64,000 nucleotides of DNA from assembly GCA_021613535.1 (NCBI GenBank), contig CP075493.1:13888001-13952000 (forward strand), read 5' to 3'. The stretch comes from Adineta vaga. Its lineage: Eukaryota; Rotifera. Below are positions 1 to 11,239 of the stretch, one piece after another. Within the stretch, counting starts at the first letter, position 1; each line of letters opens with the position of its first letter. The notes beneath the pieces were generated by a model, which searched no databases, was not told the DNA's origin, and saw only the letters and a program-made list of their open reading frames with translations. The position numbers and the translations under genes are program-made.

Positions 1-511
1 CACTATCATTCTTAGCCTTCATCATTCTTTGATTATTTGTTTATTTCAATTTACTTCTTACAATCCGCCAGTACCATGCATCACTTTCGTTTTTCAACAC
101 AATAGTACCGTAAAGATAAAGTACCTGAAAAAGAATCAACATGAATGCGAAGATTATGATGATAAAAAAGGAACAACTCAGAATGACTAAAGAGAAAAAA
201 GAAGACAAATATAAGGTGTGTCATACATCTATTTTATTCGTCAATGTTTATTGTAAAGAAAATAAGTCTATTATGAAATATGTGTGACTGTTTCATTTCA
301 TGGTCTCTTTTGGTTCATGTATAAGTCGATGAAAAATAGAACAACTTTTTCCAAGAGAGAACAGGTATACATGAGATTTTGTAAAAAGTAAGTTTATTAT
401 TTCGTCAGAAACTTAGTTATTATCACCTACATCCTCAACACTTTATCCTTTGTTTAGATACAACTATACTTCTAGATTTTATTCTTTAGAATTGTTGAAA
501 ACAAAGTAACA
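1..511. other. 5' flank of the first gene, no gene seen
   Basis: No coding sequence is recognised. The stretch from about 92 onward resembles the region from about 1647, in front of the second paralogue, so it belongs to the tandem duplication described at 92-3100. Confidence 0.6.
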
Positions 512-1528
512 ATGAATATACTCAAGTATATAGTATTTATCTATGTTATAACTCAAACTGTGAAATCTGATCCAATAAATCGTCATATTAAGATCGATGG
601 AAATTTCGATGATTGGGCAAATGTTCCATCTTATAGTGATCCTGAAGATAATATCGAAGGCACAGTTTATGATGTTAGTCCGTGGTTTCCTTCACTCAAA
701 TTTCCTGATTGTCACGACACGAATACCTACGGAATATCTAGTATACCAAAACACATGTACAATCCAAACGTGAATATCGTTGAATTCAAAGTAGCTCATG
801 ATAATACATCATTGTATGTATATTATCGTGTAGTTGATGGTGGAGTCATTGGCAAGACTTCAGTTGGACCTAATGAATTTAATCAGAATAATCCATCAGA
901 ACCATCAGCTGGAAGATTTTATGTAATTGCAGCAGTAAATATTGATCACAATGATACCACTGGTTATTGGTTGCATGGTGGTTCTTATCATCCGACTGCT
1001 CCTGGATTCGATGGAAACTTTGAAATTGAGTTTTTTAATGGTTCATTCAATCAGAACTATTATCTTGATCATGCCGCTAACAATGATACCGAAGCAAATT
1101 ACTTAAAACAAGCAAATAAAGAGAATCAATTTGTATTTCTTCCATCTATTTATCCATATTATACTCAATATATTTACTGGAATCGTGAACCAACTTTGAA
1201 CGAAACCAAACGATGTTTAGACGGACCACATAGGTTACCACGGCCATATAGTAGTAACTACATCTGTTTTAGCAGAGATATGGCACCTGGACCGTTTAAT
1301 GGTGCTATTACTTATGCTCGAAGCGAAAAGGGTAATGAATTCGAAATGCGAGCACCATTTCAAGGATTTTTATTAAACTCGCACACAGGTCGGGCTACTT
1401 TGGAATTAGGAATGACAATAAATATATCGTTATCATTGGAAACAAGTGAAGAGTATTCGACACCACGAGATTGGTCGTCGGATACAACAGCAACAATTCA
1501 GTATACATTATCTCATAGTGCTATATAA
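512..1528 (+). CDS. Secreted protein with CBM9-like N-terminal motif
   Basis: A single open frame of 338 residues starts at an ATG. Residues 1-19 form a signal peptide (hydrophobic run, cleavage near VKS/DP), so the product is probably secreted. Directly after it lies the motif IDGNFDDWANVP, which resembles the start of CBM9-like/DOMON-type carbohydrate-binding beta-sandwiches (I-DG-x-DDW). The rest is rich in Asn, Tyr and N-glycosylation sites and contains no enzyme motif that I recognise. Sugar binding is an inference from that one motif. A close paralogue follows 550 bp downstream on the same strand, and its upstream sequence is duplicated with it. The frame is intact here, unlike the second copy. 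Confidence 0.75.
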   Translation: MNILKYIVFIYVITQTVKSDPINRHIKIDGNFDDWANVPSYSDPEDNIEGTVYDVSPWFPSLKFPDCHDTNTYGISSIPKHMYNPNVNIVEFKVAHDNTSLYVYYRVVDGGVIGKTSVGPNEFNQNNPSEPSAGRFYVIAAVNIDHNDTTGYWLHGGSYHPTAPGFDGNFEIEFFNGSFNQNYYLDHAANNDTEANYLKQANKENQFVFLPSIYPYYTQYIYWNREPTLNETKRCLDGPHRLPRPYSSNYICFSRDMAPGPFNGAITYARSEKGNEFEMRAPFQGFLLNSHTGRATLELGMTINISLSLETSEEYSTPRDWSSDTTATIQYTLSHSAI

Positions 1529-2080
1529 GTATGCAGTCATAGCCGATTCTAGTTCTCGTTTAATAATTTATCTGTGATTTTATTGCGAATAATAAATGAA
1601 ACGAAAAACATACAGAATTCTTAGTTCTTAGTAATGAGAACATTTTTTCCAACAGAATAATACTGTAAAGATAAAGCCTATGAAGAAAAGTCAATATCAA
1701 TGCAAAGAATATGATGATGAAGAAAAAGAATAGGTTAGAATGAGTAGTCAAAAAAATAAAGAAACAGAAACACAAAGTATGCTTTATTTTAATTTTAGTT
1801 GCGAGTGTTTATCGTAAAGACAACTTTACCAGAGAGAAGATTGTAAGTTTTGAAATTTATTCTGATTTGTGTGGAGAATCGATGGATATATCGAATTCAG
1901 AAAAGTGAGTGCATTATTTGTATATACTCATTGGGAATATTTATTAAAATATCCTCAATCTTCTCCAATTTGTAATATGGAGTATCATGTGTCTATAATA
2001 TTATAGAACTTATAGTAAAAAATGATATCTCAGTTGTTTTCCTAGTTTTTTTTCTTCAAACTGTTCTAGAAAAAGAAATT

Positions 2081-3096
2081 ATGAGCTATTTCAAGTATAT
2101 AGTACTTATCTATGTTATAATTCAAACGATAAAATCTGATCCAATAAATCGTCATATTAAGATCGATGGAAATTTCGATGATTGGGCAAATGTTCCATCT
2201 TATAGTGACCCCGAAGATAACATCGATGGTACAATTTATGACGTTAGTCCTTGGTTTCCTTCATTTAAATTCCCTGATTGTCATGACGGCGATTCTTTGA
2301 ATACATCTACCGTACCAAAACACATTTATAATCCAAACGTGAATGTCGTTGAATTCAAAGTAGCTCATGATAATACATCATTGTACATATACTGTCGTGT
2401 AGTTGACGATGGAGTCATTGGCAAGACTTCAGTTGGATCTAGTGAATTTAATCAGCATAGTCCATCAGAATCATCAGCTGGAAGATATTATATAATGACA
2501 GCAGTAAATATTGATCATAATGCTACGACAGGTTGTTGGTTGCATGGAGGCGGTTATCATCCGACTGCACCAGGTTTCGATGGAAATATTGAACTTGAGT
2601 TTTACAATGGTTCATTCAATCAAAATTATTTTGTTGATCATGCAGCTAATAATGATAATGAAACAAATTATTCAAAAGAACAAAATAAAGAAAATTACTT
2701 CGTATTTCGTCCTGCAACTCATGATTATTTTACACAATATATTTACTGGAATCGTGAACCAACTTTAAATGAAACTCAACGATGTTTAGAGGGACCATAT
2801 CAATTACCTGGTTTATCTAAAACAAATTATATTTGTTTTACTAAAGATAAGGTAGTGGGACCATTTAATGGTGCTATTACTTATGCTCGAAGTGAAAAGG
2901 GTAATGAATTGGAATTGCGAGCACCATTTCAAGGTCTTTTATTGAATTCACACACAAGTCAACCAACTTTGAATTAGGAATGACCGTGAATATATCACTA
3001 TCACTGGAAACAAGTGAAGAATATTCAATACCACAGGATTGGTCATCGGATACAACAGCAACAATTCAATATACATTATCCAGTGATAGTACATAG
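2081..3096 (+). pseudogene. Frameshifted tandem paralogue of the secreted CBM9-like protein
   Basis: The frame opens at an ATG with the same signal peptide and IDGNFDDWANVP motif as the gene at 512. It stays colinear with that gene until position 2970, where one G is missing relative to the paralogue (ACTTTGAATTAG against ACTTTGGAATTAG). This gives an early TAG at 2975-2977 and a product of 298 residues. Beyond the lesion the +1 frame continues with clear similarity to the end of copy 1 and stops at TAG 3094-3096. It is the only visible lesion, so this may be a young pseudogene, a truncated functional allele or an assembly indel. Confidence 0.8.
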
Positions 3097-4905
3097 TCGC
3101 GGAATTAATTGTTCCTTTTTCCATTTTACTACGAATAAAAAACAAACGTTTACACGCTTCAATTTATTTTACTTCTTTTTTTGTAGATTTATCGAATTAT
3201 TATTAACATGACGAAATTGAAATACTTTGTTTATATGACTTTGTGTACTCCAGTGACATATTTGATAGGTGGGCCATGTCGCAAAGTCAAAGTTGAATAT
3301 CCGACTTATTTCGCTGAATTAAATCTAGCGTTGAAAGAACAACATAGTGGGATCAGTGCAGAAATCATTGATTTGGACAGATTAGATTCGAATATTGAAA
3401 TATCTCATCTTTAAAATTCAAACGAACAAATTGATGTTTTTTTCTGAGTCATCCATCGCGTAAATATTAGACAATATGAATCCTAATTCACTTAATATCT
3501 TGAGGGTAGGCTGGGTGGTCGCCGTCCACTCGGGATTACTTATCGCCCACCCGGAAATATGAGATTAATCTATGTACGTAAAACTGCATTTTTTTCACTC
3601 TCTGATCAATCAATGATATATGCATTATCTTTTCCTAATTAGAGGAAAATTGAGCTGACAAATATAAATATTGTACAAATGAATTCGACGATATTTTGAA
3701 TACTTTATAATCTATGATGGAACATAATGATTGATCCAGAGGACAAAAACAAAAAAACTAATATTAAATTTAGGCTAACTATTATATTATATCACAAACT
3801 TACATAAGAAATATCGTTCTATTCCACTTAGTATGATCTATCTCTGGACGAGTGGTGTCTTGGAAAAACCTTTGTACTCGCATTTAAAAAGAAAAACAAA
3901 TACTGAGCAATAGGACATCAATATACACCTCCCCATATTGGAAGATCCAGACGACTTCTAATATGAGAAGCGTAAAAGATTTTGGAAAGGGTTTCTGATA
4001 TGTCCCATTATATTCTTTTTAAACTTCGAATAGCGGAGTTCATCGAGTTTTGTACAAGTTTTTGAGAGGTTATCGGCTATTTTTTGCGATTTTACTACTT
4101 TTTCTGCTTTCAAATTTTCTATTGTCTCAAACTTCACTGTAAAAAACTAATATAAGTCCAGAAGAATCGCTCAAAAGATTTTTAAAATATAAGAAATTTC
4201 TAATACGCAGAGTGGCTTTTGATATGGGATGAACTTCTATTATAAAGGAGTTTAGAACAAATTTCTTTTATCTAATAATCCTTCCCAAAATTATAGTTGC
4301 CCATCGGGACACCTCAGTCGTCCACCCCGCATATGAAACCTAGATAAAACACCGGAATAGCGAACACCTTCAGCTACATCCCCACATCCTCAATCTTATT
4401 CATCGTAATATGTACGAAATTAAATAATTTGATTGTTCTTTTAATCCAACATTCAGGAAGATATGACTTGATTGATGGATATATGTTTTTTATACAGAGG
4501 TTTTCGATTAACTGTTCCTGATGACAAAGATGTAGTTTTTGTGCAAAAAGATTATCATTTTGAGAACCAATTCTTGATTTCTGTGTGACATTCTTAACTT
4601 AGGTGAACTTTCATGTCATCTGCATCGTACATCTAATATCTTACCTTCTCTAAGAATTCGACGGTGATAGAATTTGATCTTTTTTGCAACCTACACGATA
4701 TCTATGATTATATATAGAATAAGGTAATTGTTTGCATTCAAATTTACGAGTCACGATAAATATGTTAACGCCATCTTTTTGTACAAAATCGATATTTTCG
4801 TCATTGGTGTCTTATCTTTTACGTTCCCTATATCAATCAATAGTGATCGTACAACTATGACAAAGCAAGTAAACAACAAAAACACAGCGTATCTTTACAA
4901 AAACA
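3097..4905. other. Gene-poor interval
   Basis: No convincing gene. An open frame at 3208-3414 (68 codons) has a hydrophobic start but no recognisable domain and may be chance. Two short GC-rich patches, 3505-3560 and 4295-4345, share a weak CGGGA...CCACCC...ATATGA...TAGAT pattern and could be the ends of a decayed element. Confidence 0.4.
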
Positions 4906-5109
4906 ATGTCAACATTCATCACATTACCAGTAGAATTCGTATATCGGATTCTTGATCATCTGCAAGATTTGCATCTGTTCTGCTCGATGCAAAATGTATC
5001 CCATCGATTCAATCAAATTCTGAATACATATTATCGATATCAGGTAGATCTAGTTTTGAATCGTAATTTGATAAATAATGCAGTTCTAACAGTTACTACT
5101 AAGAATTGA
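4906..5109 (+). pseudogene. Truncated F-box protein (N-terminal F-box only)
   Basis: The ATG opens a 67-codon frame whose residues 6-39 form an F-box: LPVEFVYRILDHL followed by a helical region ending HRFNQIL. F-box proteins recruit substrates to SCF ubiquitin ligases through Skp1. Here the substrate-binding C-terminal region is missing: a stop follows VTTKN, exactly where the first copy of a 60-bp direct repeat begins. Full-length F-box proteins of this sort are several hundred residues (compare the one at 46185-48000). I take this as a broken gene; splicing to a distant exon is possible but none was found. Confidence 0.6.
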
Positions 5110-5277
5110 GCCATCACTGACCCCCACATACTTTTGTATCATATGCGGTTCCACCTCTGTTTAATGACTGCGTCGCCATTGCGTGCATTGATCATTTTGG
5201 CGAAGCAGCTGCGCTTGGTTACTGCTAAGAATTGAGGCCGTCACTGACCCCCCACCTACTTTGTATCTTATGCGGTT
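5092..5277. repeat. 60-bp direct repeat, two copies
   Basis: The segments 5092-5150 and 5218-5277 are near-identical (both contain CTAAGAATTGAG, CACTGACCCCC and ATGCGGTT). They are separated by 67 bp of GC-richer sequence. The first copy overlaps the stop codon of the F-box stub, so the repeat coincides with the point of truncation. Confidence 0.8.
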
Positions 5278-6392
5278 AATTAGAGATATTTTTATTGTAT
5301 ATTTGGTTTGTTTTCATATGTTTAATGAATATGAGGGAATAAATTATAGGTGTTCCTAATTTGGGCAGTTTCATAATCAATTATTAGAGTAATAATGACT
5401 AGAATAGTGTCGAAATACGAATGCGCAACAATAAGATCATTGCTATTGTAAGAGTTTCTTTTCAAGAAGCAATCTTGTCGCCAACCTCTCTGTTTCCCAG
5501 TGTACTTTGATCGATTAATGAGCTTCCCATGAATTTCGCAAACTAACAAATACGTATGTCAGATTCGTCTCTTTATTTTGACGACTTTCCTACTATAAAT
5601 ATTACTTCGTCATTTATACGAAATAAACTCGTAACTCAGATACAGTGCTATATATATATATTACACCAATAAAAACAAATTATTCTTGAGTCAGGTCTAT
5701 CGATGATTGGTAAATATAAAGTCAAAATAATCGTTTTAACGAAGCACCTGACAATATGAAATTGATTAAAGATGAGAGTAAGGACTGCTTGTCTAAAATA
5801 CAAAATTTACAAACGATTTGCTCTAAACTATATTTTCAGAATTGCGTTTTTCTATTATTTAAAATGAAAAAAAAAAAGAAATTAGAGTTATACAGTCTTG
5901 AACTAGTATTGTCATCAGCTTACTCAACATAATTGGAGAAATTCAAAGGAAAGTTCGTTAATGAGATTACAAAGACTCGTTTCTTGATATTGCAAATGAA
6001 AAATGAAATGATCAAGTATTGGAAAAAAAGAGCTATCACGTTATTCATCATGATAAATAGAACATTCTTTCAACACAATTACTGCAGAGAATAACTTGAA
6101 ACGTTTATCACCAGCATCGTATCGTTTCTTACTTAAAAAATATACTTCCGAATACAACATTCATATGAAAGTTGAATTCTGTTTGACTAGCAAAAAGTGT
6201 GTAAACAGCACATTTCTCAATGTAAATCATCACGATGCACTTTGAATGCTAGCGTGCACTAACATATTTTCTTAGACTGATTTCACTATTGGTACGCGGC
6301 TAAAGAATGAAAATAAAAGATGTTACAAAATTCAACACTAGACATAACTCATATCAAAGATGATACTAACGTTTTTTCATATACCAATACAG
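5278..6392. other. AT-rich interval upstream of the LRR array
   Basis: No gene recognised. The 5' end of the LRR gene that begins at 6393 should lie here, but I find no start exon or nucleotide-binding domain. A short run of A (about 5867-5878) is present. Confidence 0.4.
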
Positions 6393-8018
6393 ACATTGAC
6401 CATTCTGGATACTAAAAACAAAATAATTAAAGTACAAGAAGCAAAACAGTTGGCTAATGCACTTCGAGTCAACACAGTAATTAACATTCAATCTTCCACT
6501 TTCTTAACCTTTGTTAACATTATCTGTTTTAGACGCTCACCACACTAAATATCGATATGAACCATATTCGATGCGAAGGAGCACAATATTTAGCCGATGC
6601 TTTGAAAGTGAACATGGTAACTTTCATTTAGTCTACAAATTTCTTACCCATATGCATAACCCTCCTTCTTTTAGACACTCATCAGAATGAATTTCGCCAA
6701 CAATCAAATCGGAGACCAAGGAGCACAATACTTAGCTGATGCATTAAAAGAGAACAAGGTCATCTAGTTCCAATCTTCAACTTTCTTGTCCAAAGCATAG
6801 GGTTCTCTTTTAGACACTTATTACAATAAATCTTTATTACAATCAAATCAAGAGCGAAGGAGCACAGCACTTGGCTGACGCATTAAAAGTGAACACAGTA
6901 ATCTTCCTCTAGTCTTCAAATTTCTTAATCATTCGCAATACTTTCTTCTTTAGACACTTACCACTTTAGATCTTGCGTACAATATAATTGGAGGCCAAGG
7001 AGCACAGTACTTGGCTGATGCATTACGAGTGAACGCAGTAATTACCAATCAGTCTTTAATTTTCTTACCAATTTCTCACCTCTCTCCTGTCAAGACACTC
7101 ACCACACTGAATCTCAGATGGACCAAAATTGGAGACGAAGGAGCACAACACTTAGCCGATGCATTAAGAATGAACACAGTAATCTACATCCAGTCTTCAA
7201 TTTTTAATCGTCTATCGCGCTCTCTTGTTTAGGCGCTCATCATAATAGATCTATATTACAATCAAATCGGAGGCGAAGGAGCACAGTATTTGGCTGACGC
7301 ATTAAAAGTGAACACGGTAGTTTTCATTCAGTCATCACCTGTCTTAATCATTCATAGTACTCTCTTGTTTAGACACTCACCACACTAAATTTAGCCAACA
7401 ATCAAATAGGAGACCAAGGTGCACAGTATTTGGCTGATGCATTAATAATGAACACAGTAATATTCATACCGCTTTTAACTTTCGTACACATTCATTGCAG
7501 CCTCTCCTTCAGACACTCATCACAATAAATCTCTATTACAATCAAATCAGAGGCGATGGGGGGCAGTACTTAGCCGATGCATTAAAAGTGAACACGGTAA
7601 TCTTCATCTAGTCTTCAACTTTCTTAATCATTCATAGCACTTTCTTGTTTAGGCACTCGTCACACTAAATCTCGATGTGAATAAAATCGGAGACCAAGGA
7701 GCACAGTGCTTAGCTAATGCTCTACAAGTAAACACAGTAATCTTCATTCAGTCTTTAACTCTCTTACTCATTCAAGGCACTTTCTTGTTCAGACACTGTC
7801 TACACTAGAACTTCGGTGGACGAAAATTGGAGACCAAGGAGCACAGTACTTGGTTGATGCATTAAAAAAGAACAAGGTAATATTCATTCATAGTAACAAA
7901 GTCTATTACCATTTCATATTACTCTCTTATTTAGACACTCATCGCATTAGACCTCAGGTGGACTAAAATCGGAGACCAGGGTGCACAGTATTTGACTGAT
8001 ATTTCACGAATCAACACA
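6393..8018 (+). CDS. Ribonuclease-inhibitor-type leucine-rich-repeat protein, 12 one-repeat exons
   Basis: Twelve exons of exactly 84 bp, each coding one 28-residue LRR of NLRC3/RNH1 type (pattern TLTTLNLxxxxIGDxGAQYLADALKxNT). Exon starts are 6393, 6533, 6675, 6814, 6954, 7095, 7233, 7373, 7513, 7653, 7793 and 7935. Eleven introns of 54-58 nt all begin GT and end AG and are themselves alike. All splices are phase 0 and no exon contains a stop, so the array codes 336 continuous residues. Such repeats form a curved scaffold that binds proteins or other ligands. The 5' start and 3' end were not found; a decayed thirteenth repeat is visible near 8158-8235. It may be the LRR part of an NLR-like receptor, a stand-alone scaffold, or a fragment of one. 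Confidence 0.8.
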
Positions 8019-8859
8019 GTAATTTCCATGCTTTTGTGATTGCTACCAAGTATTTATATGTCGTTCGTGTTCATTTAGAATTGTCATATTGAATATTAAT
8101 TACTAGCAAACGAAATATCTTTATGATCAATGAGCATATATCATGAACTTCTTTTTTAGAGACTTTTCTGAAGGATTAATGAAATAAAATCTCATTTTTG
8201 GATGAAAATCAGTTGAGCGATGTCGAATACTTCAAAATCTTTCCAGTTTTGATCGTATAAGATGTGGTGATAATGAAAACGTATTGCCCTACATCTGAAC
8301 CAACTGTTGACTATAAGATATAGAGCATTTAAAAAAATGATGTGAAAATGTTTTCAATGAAAAATAATATTTTTATAGATTGTTGACGATAACGATTCAG
8401 CAGTGAGTTGATATGATCTGAGTTTTATTGAAATTCATTGAATTAATTAGAATCAACTGAATAATAATAGAAATTAGAACTCATAAATTTCGTTTGACGA
8501 TATTGAGATAAATAGGATTGAGAGTGTAGGTGAGGATAAGAATATAGATATGGATTTAAATGAATAAGGGATACCCATGCGTATTATCATTCTCACACTC
8601 TCACTCACACACACCTCTTTATCGATCCACTTAAGTTTACGACTCGTTTTATATGTACATCTTTCTCAATATAACAAAATGTGAATAAATTCGATTTAAT
8701 TGATTATAAACTTCTTCAATAATAGGTATTATGAATATCCATACATTTATCTAAACCTAGAAAACATAGACACGAAAAGACTTTTCAAAGTAAAATAACA
8801 AACAAAGATTTGAATTCTGAATTTATTTAAGATATTAATACGAAAATTTTGTCGATAAA
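8019..8859. other. Interval with decayed LRR and a hairpin repeat
   Basis: About 8158-8235 looks like a degenerate copy of the 84-bp LRR exon, preceded by TTTTTTAG, but it contains in-frame stops. An inverted repeat (GAGAGTGT...ACACTCTC) lies at 8520-8602. Nothing else is recognised. Confidence 0.5.
8520..8602. repeat. Inverted repeat of GTGT-type
   Basis: GAGAGTGT at 8520-8527 is perfectly complementary to ACACTCTC at 8595-8602. It is followed by a TCACTCACACACAC tract. Similar elements occur at 30475-30515 and 59333-59380. Confidence 0.6.
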
Positions 8860-11135
8860 TTAATCGCATATATTTAAAAGAACAGACAAGTCACCATCAT
8901 CAAAATTCGTCACAACTAAATCCAATTTATTATCATTGTTTAAATCAGCAGATTTTAACGATGATGGATCAGCACCAGTTGAATATATACTTTGCGATGA
9001 AAAAATGCCATTATCATCGCCTAGTAACAAACTAAGAGTTTTATCATCGAAATTAATTACGGCTAGATCGAGATTTTTGTCGTTATTAAAATCTGCTGCT
9101 ATCATAGAGTCTGGAGATCGGCCAAGAACATAGTTTCGTGATAGTTGAAAAGTTCCGTTTCCATATCCATGTAATATACTCACCATATTATCCCATTGAT
9201 TAGCGACAGCCAAGTCCATTTTTCCATCACTATTAAAATCAATTGATATGATAGAAGCTAAAAATCGACCAAAGACATAATCTTTTGAAGCCTGAAAGGT
9301 ACCATTTCCATTCCCAAGTAACACACTGATGGTAAACAGGAAATGGTTAGTGACGACTAGATCTAGTTTGTTATCATTATTGAAGTCAGCGGATGCAATT
9401 GACCATGGACCGGAACCAACGGCATAGTTCGTTGTGGTTTCAAACGTTCCATTCCCATTGTTTAACAGTACGCTAATACTCTTTCCATTGTAATTCGTTA
9501 CTGCCAGGTCTGGTTGATTATCATCATTAAAATCAGCCGATATAATAGAACGTGGCTGCTCGCCAACACTATAGTATAGAGGAGTCTGAAAAGTTCCATT
9601 TCCATTGCCAAATAATGTACTAACTGAATTATTACGTTGATTGGTCGTCACAAGATCTAATTTAGTATCATTATTGAGATCTATTGAAATGATAGCAGCG
9701 GGAAAGTTACCAACCGTATAACTAGTTCGAGTTTGAAAAGTACCATCTCCATTGCCAAAAAGTACATTGGCGGTGTCATCGCGATAGTTAACTACGACTA
9801 AATCCGATTGTTTATCATTATTAAAATCAGAAGATGCTACAGACGCTGGATATCGACCAACAGTATAGTTTCTTCGACTAGAGAAGGTTCCATTTCCATC
9901 ACCAAGCAACACAGTAACCATCTTGTCAGTATACAGAACGACTGCTAGATCCATTCTCTGATCATTGTTGAAATCAGTCGATATTACACGTATGGAAATT
10001 TGCCAACAGTATAATTCTTTCGACTTTGAAAGGTTCCGTTTCCGTTACCAATTAATATACTAAGAGTGGCATCAGCATAGCTTATCACTGCAAGGTCCAG
10101 GTATTTGTCATTATCGACATCGACTGATATTATAGAATATGGCATTTGACCAACGATATAGTCTGTTGGAACTCGGAAAGTTCCGTCTCCATTTCCAAGT
10201 AGTATACTGACTGTGTTGCTCTTTTGATTAGACACTGCTAGGTCCATTTTATTATCGTTATCAAAGTCAGCTGATATTAGAGAGTATGGACCTGAAGAAA
10301 CCGCACAGTTCACTCCATTATAAAAAGTTCCGTCTCCATTACCCAGTAACAAACTAATACTGTTATTATCGAAGTTAGCTATTGCCAGGTCAAATCTATC
10401 GTCTTTGTTGAAATCAGCTGAGACAATCGAACTTGGTGATTGACCAACAGTATAATTTTTTGGATCTTGAAAGTCTCCATTCATATTAGCTAGCAGTATA
10501 CTGACAGTATTGTCGTCGGAATTGACCACTGCTAAATCTAATTTGGTATCACCATTAAAATCCGCTGAAATAGTATACATCGGCCGTCGACCAACGCCAT
10601 AATTCCGTATGTTTTGAAAGCTTCCATTTCCATTTCCAAGCATAATACTAATCATATTGCTATATTGATTAGTTACTACAAAATCCATTTTTTTATCGTT
10701 ATTGAAATCGTATGACATCACAGAAAGTGGACCACGTCCAACCGTGTAGAGCCATGGATACTTGAAAGTTCCTTGCGCATCACCAAACAAAACTGTGACA
10801 GAATTAATTTCTCGATTGGTCACTGCAATATCTGTATCTCTAGAGTTTCTAAAGTGACCCAATGCTGCATAAGATGGATTAATTCCAACATTATATTTTT
10901 TGGATGCTTCAAAAGGTCTCAGGCAGACAGAGTCTGAAAGAAGACAATATTGAATTGTGAAAATTTTCAAATATTGTGTATAATTCTCAGAAACGTACTT
11001 GAAGATCGATTTCCCAAAATAGAGCCAAGAATAGTTGCTGTAATCAGTAGAACAGTCAATGAACATATTGGAATGCTAAATCTCTTCTTTCGATACCAAG
11101 AACGTCTTAGAAATAGAATAGATAATATGATATAA
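8860..11135 (-). pseudogene. FG-GAP/VCBS double beta-propeller membrane protein, one frameshift
   Basis: Fourteen tandem repeats of about 49 residues, each with a DFNNDxxxDL calcium-loop motif and a GNGxGTFQ-type FG-GAP motif, as in integrin-alpha-like propellers. Fourteen blades suit two seven-bladed propellers. Exon 2 is 8860-10933. It is preceded by a 65-nt intron and an exon ending at 10999 that codes RRSWYRKKR and a hydrophobic segment, a signal-anchor (type II membrane) topology. At about 9988-9990 one base is missing: the upstream frame stops after GKFPY, while the next frame resumes with the expected VISTDFNND motif. Everything else is intact, so this is a recent lesion or an assembly error. 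Cell-surface ligand binding or adhesion is inferred; the first exon is unclear. Confidence 0.8.
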
Positions 11136-11239
11136 CATACAACTGAAAATTGTATAGTTAAACTTACCCAATCTCAGGATAAAGATGTGCACCTAAACAA
11201 AAATAGAGTATTCGTTTAAACTAAATCATTGATAAAACT

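Larger units (their letters stand above)
92..3100 (+). repeat. Tandem duplication of gene plus promoter region
   Basis: Two units, about 92-1530 and 1647-3100, align at an offset of 1555 to 1569 bp. The similarity includes the non-coding 5' block: GTAAAGATAAAG occurs at 110 and again at 1665, with related sequence following each. The duplication therefore carried the regulatory region along with the coding sequence. Confidence 0.8.

Noticed and set aside
3208-3414. Small secreted protein of 68 residues
   Set aside because: No domain, paralogue or splice context; equally likely by chance.
8860-11066. Two separate FG-GAP genes in tandem
   Set aside because: The repeat register continues across the junction and a single missing base explains the split.
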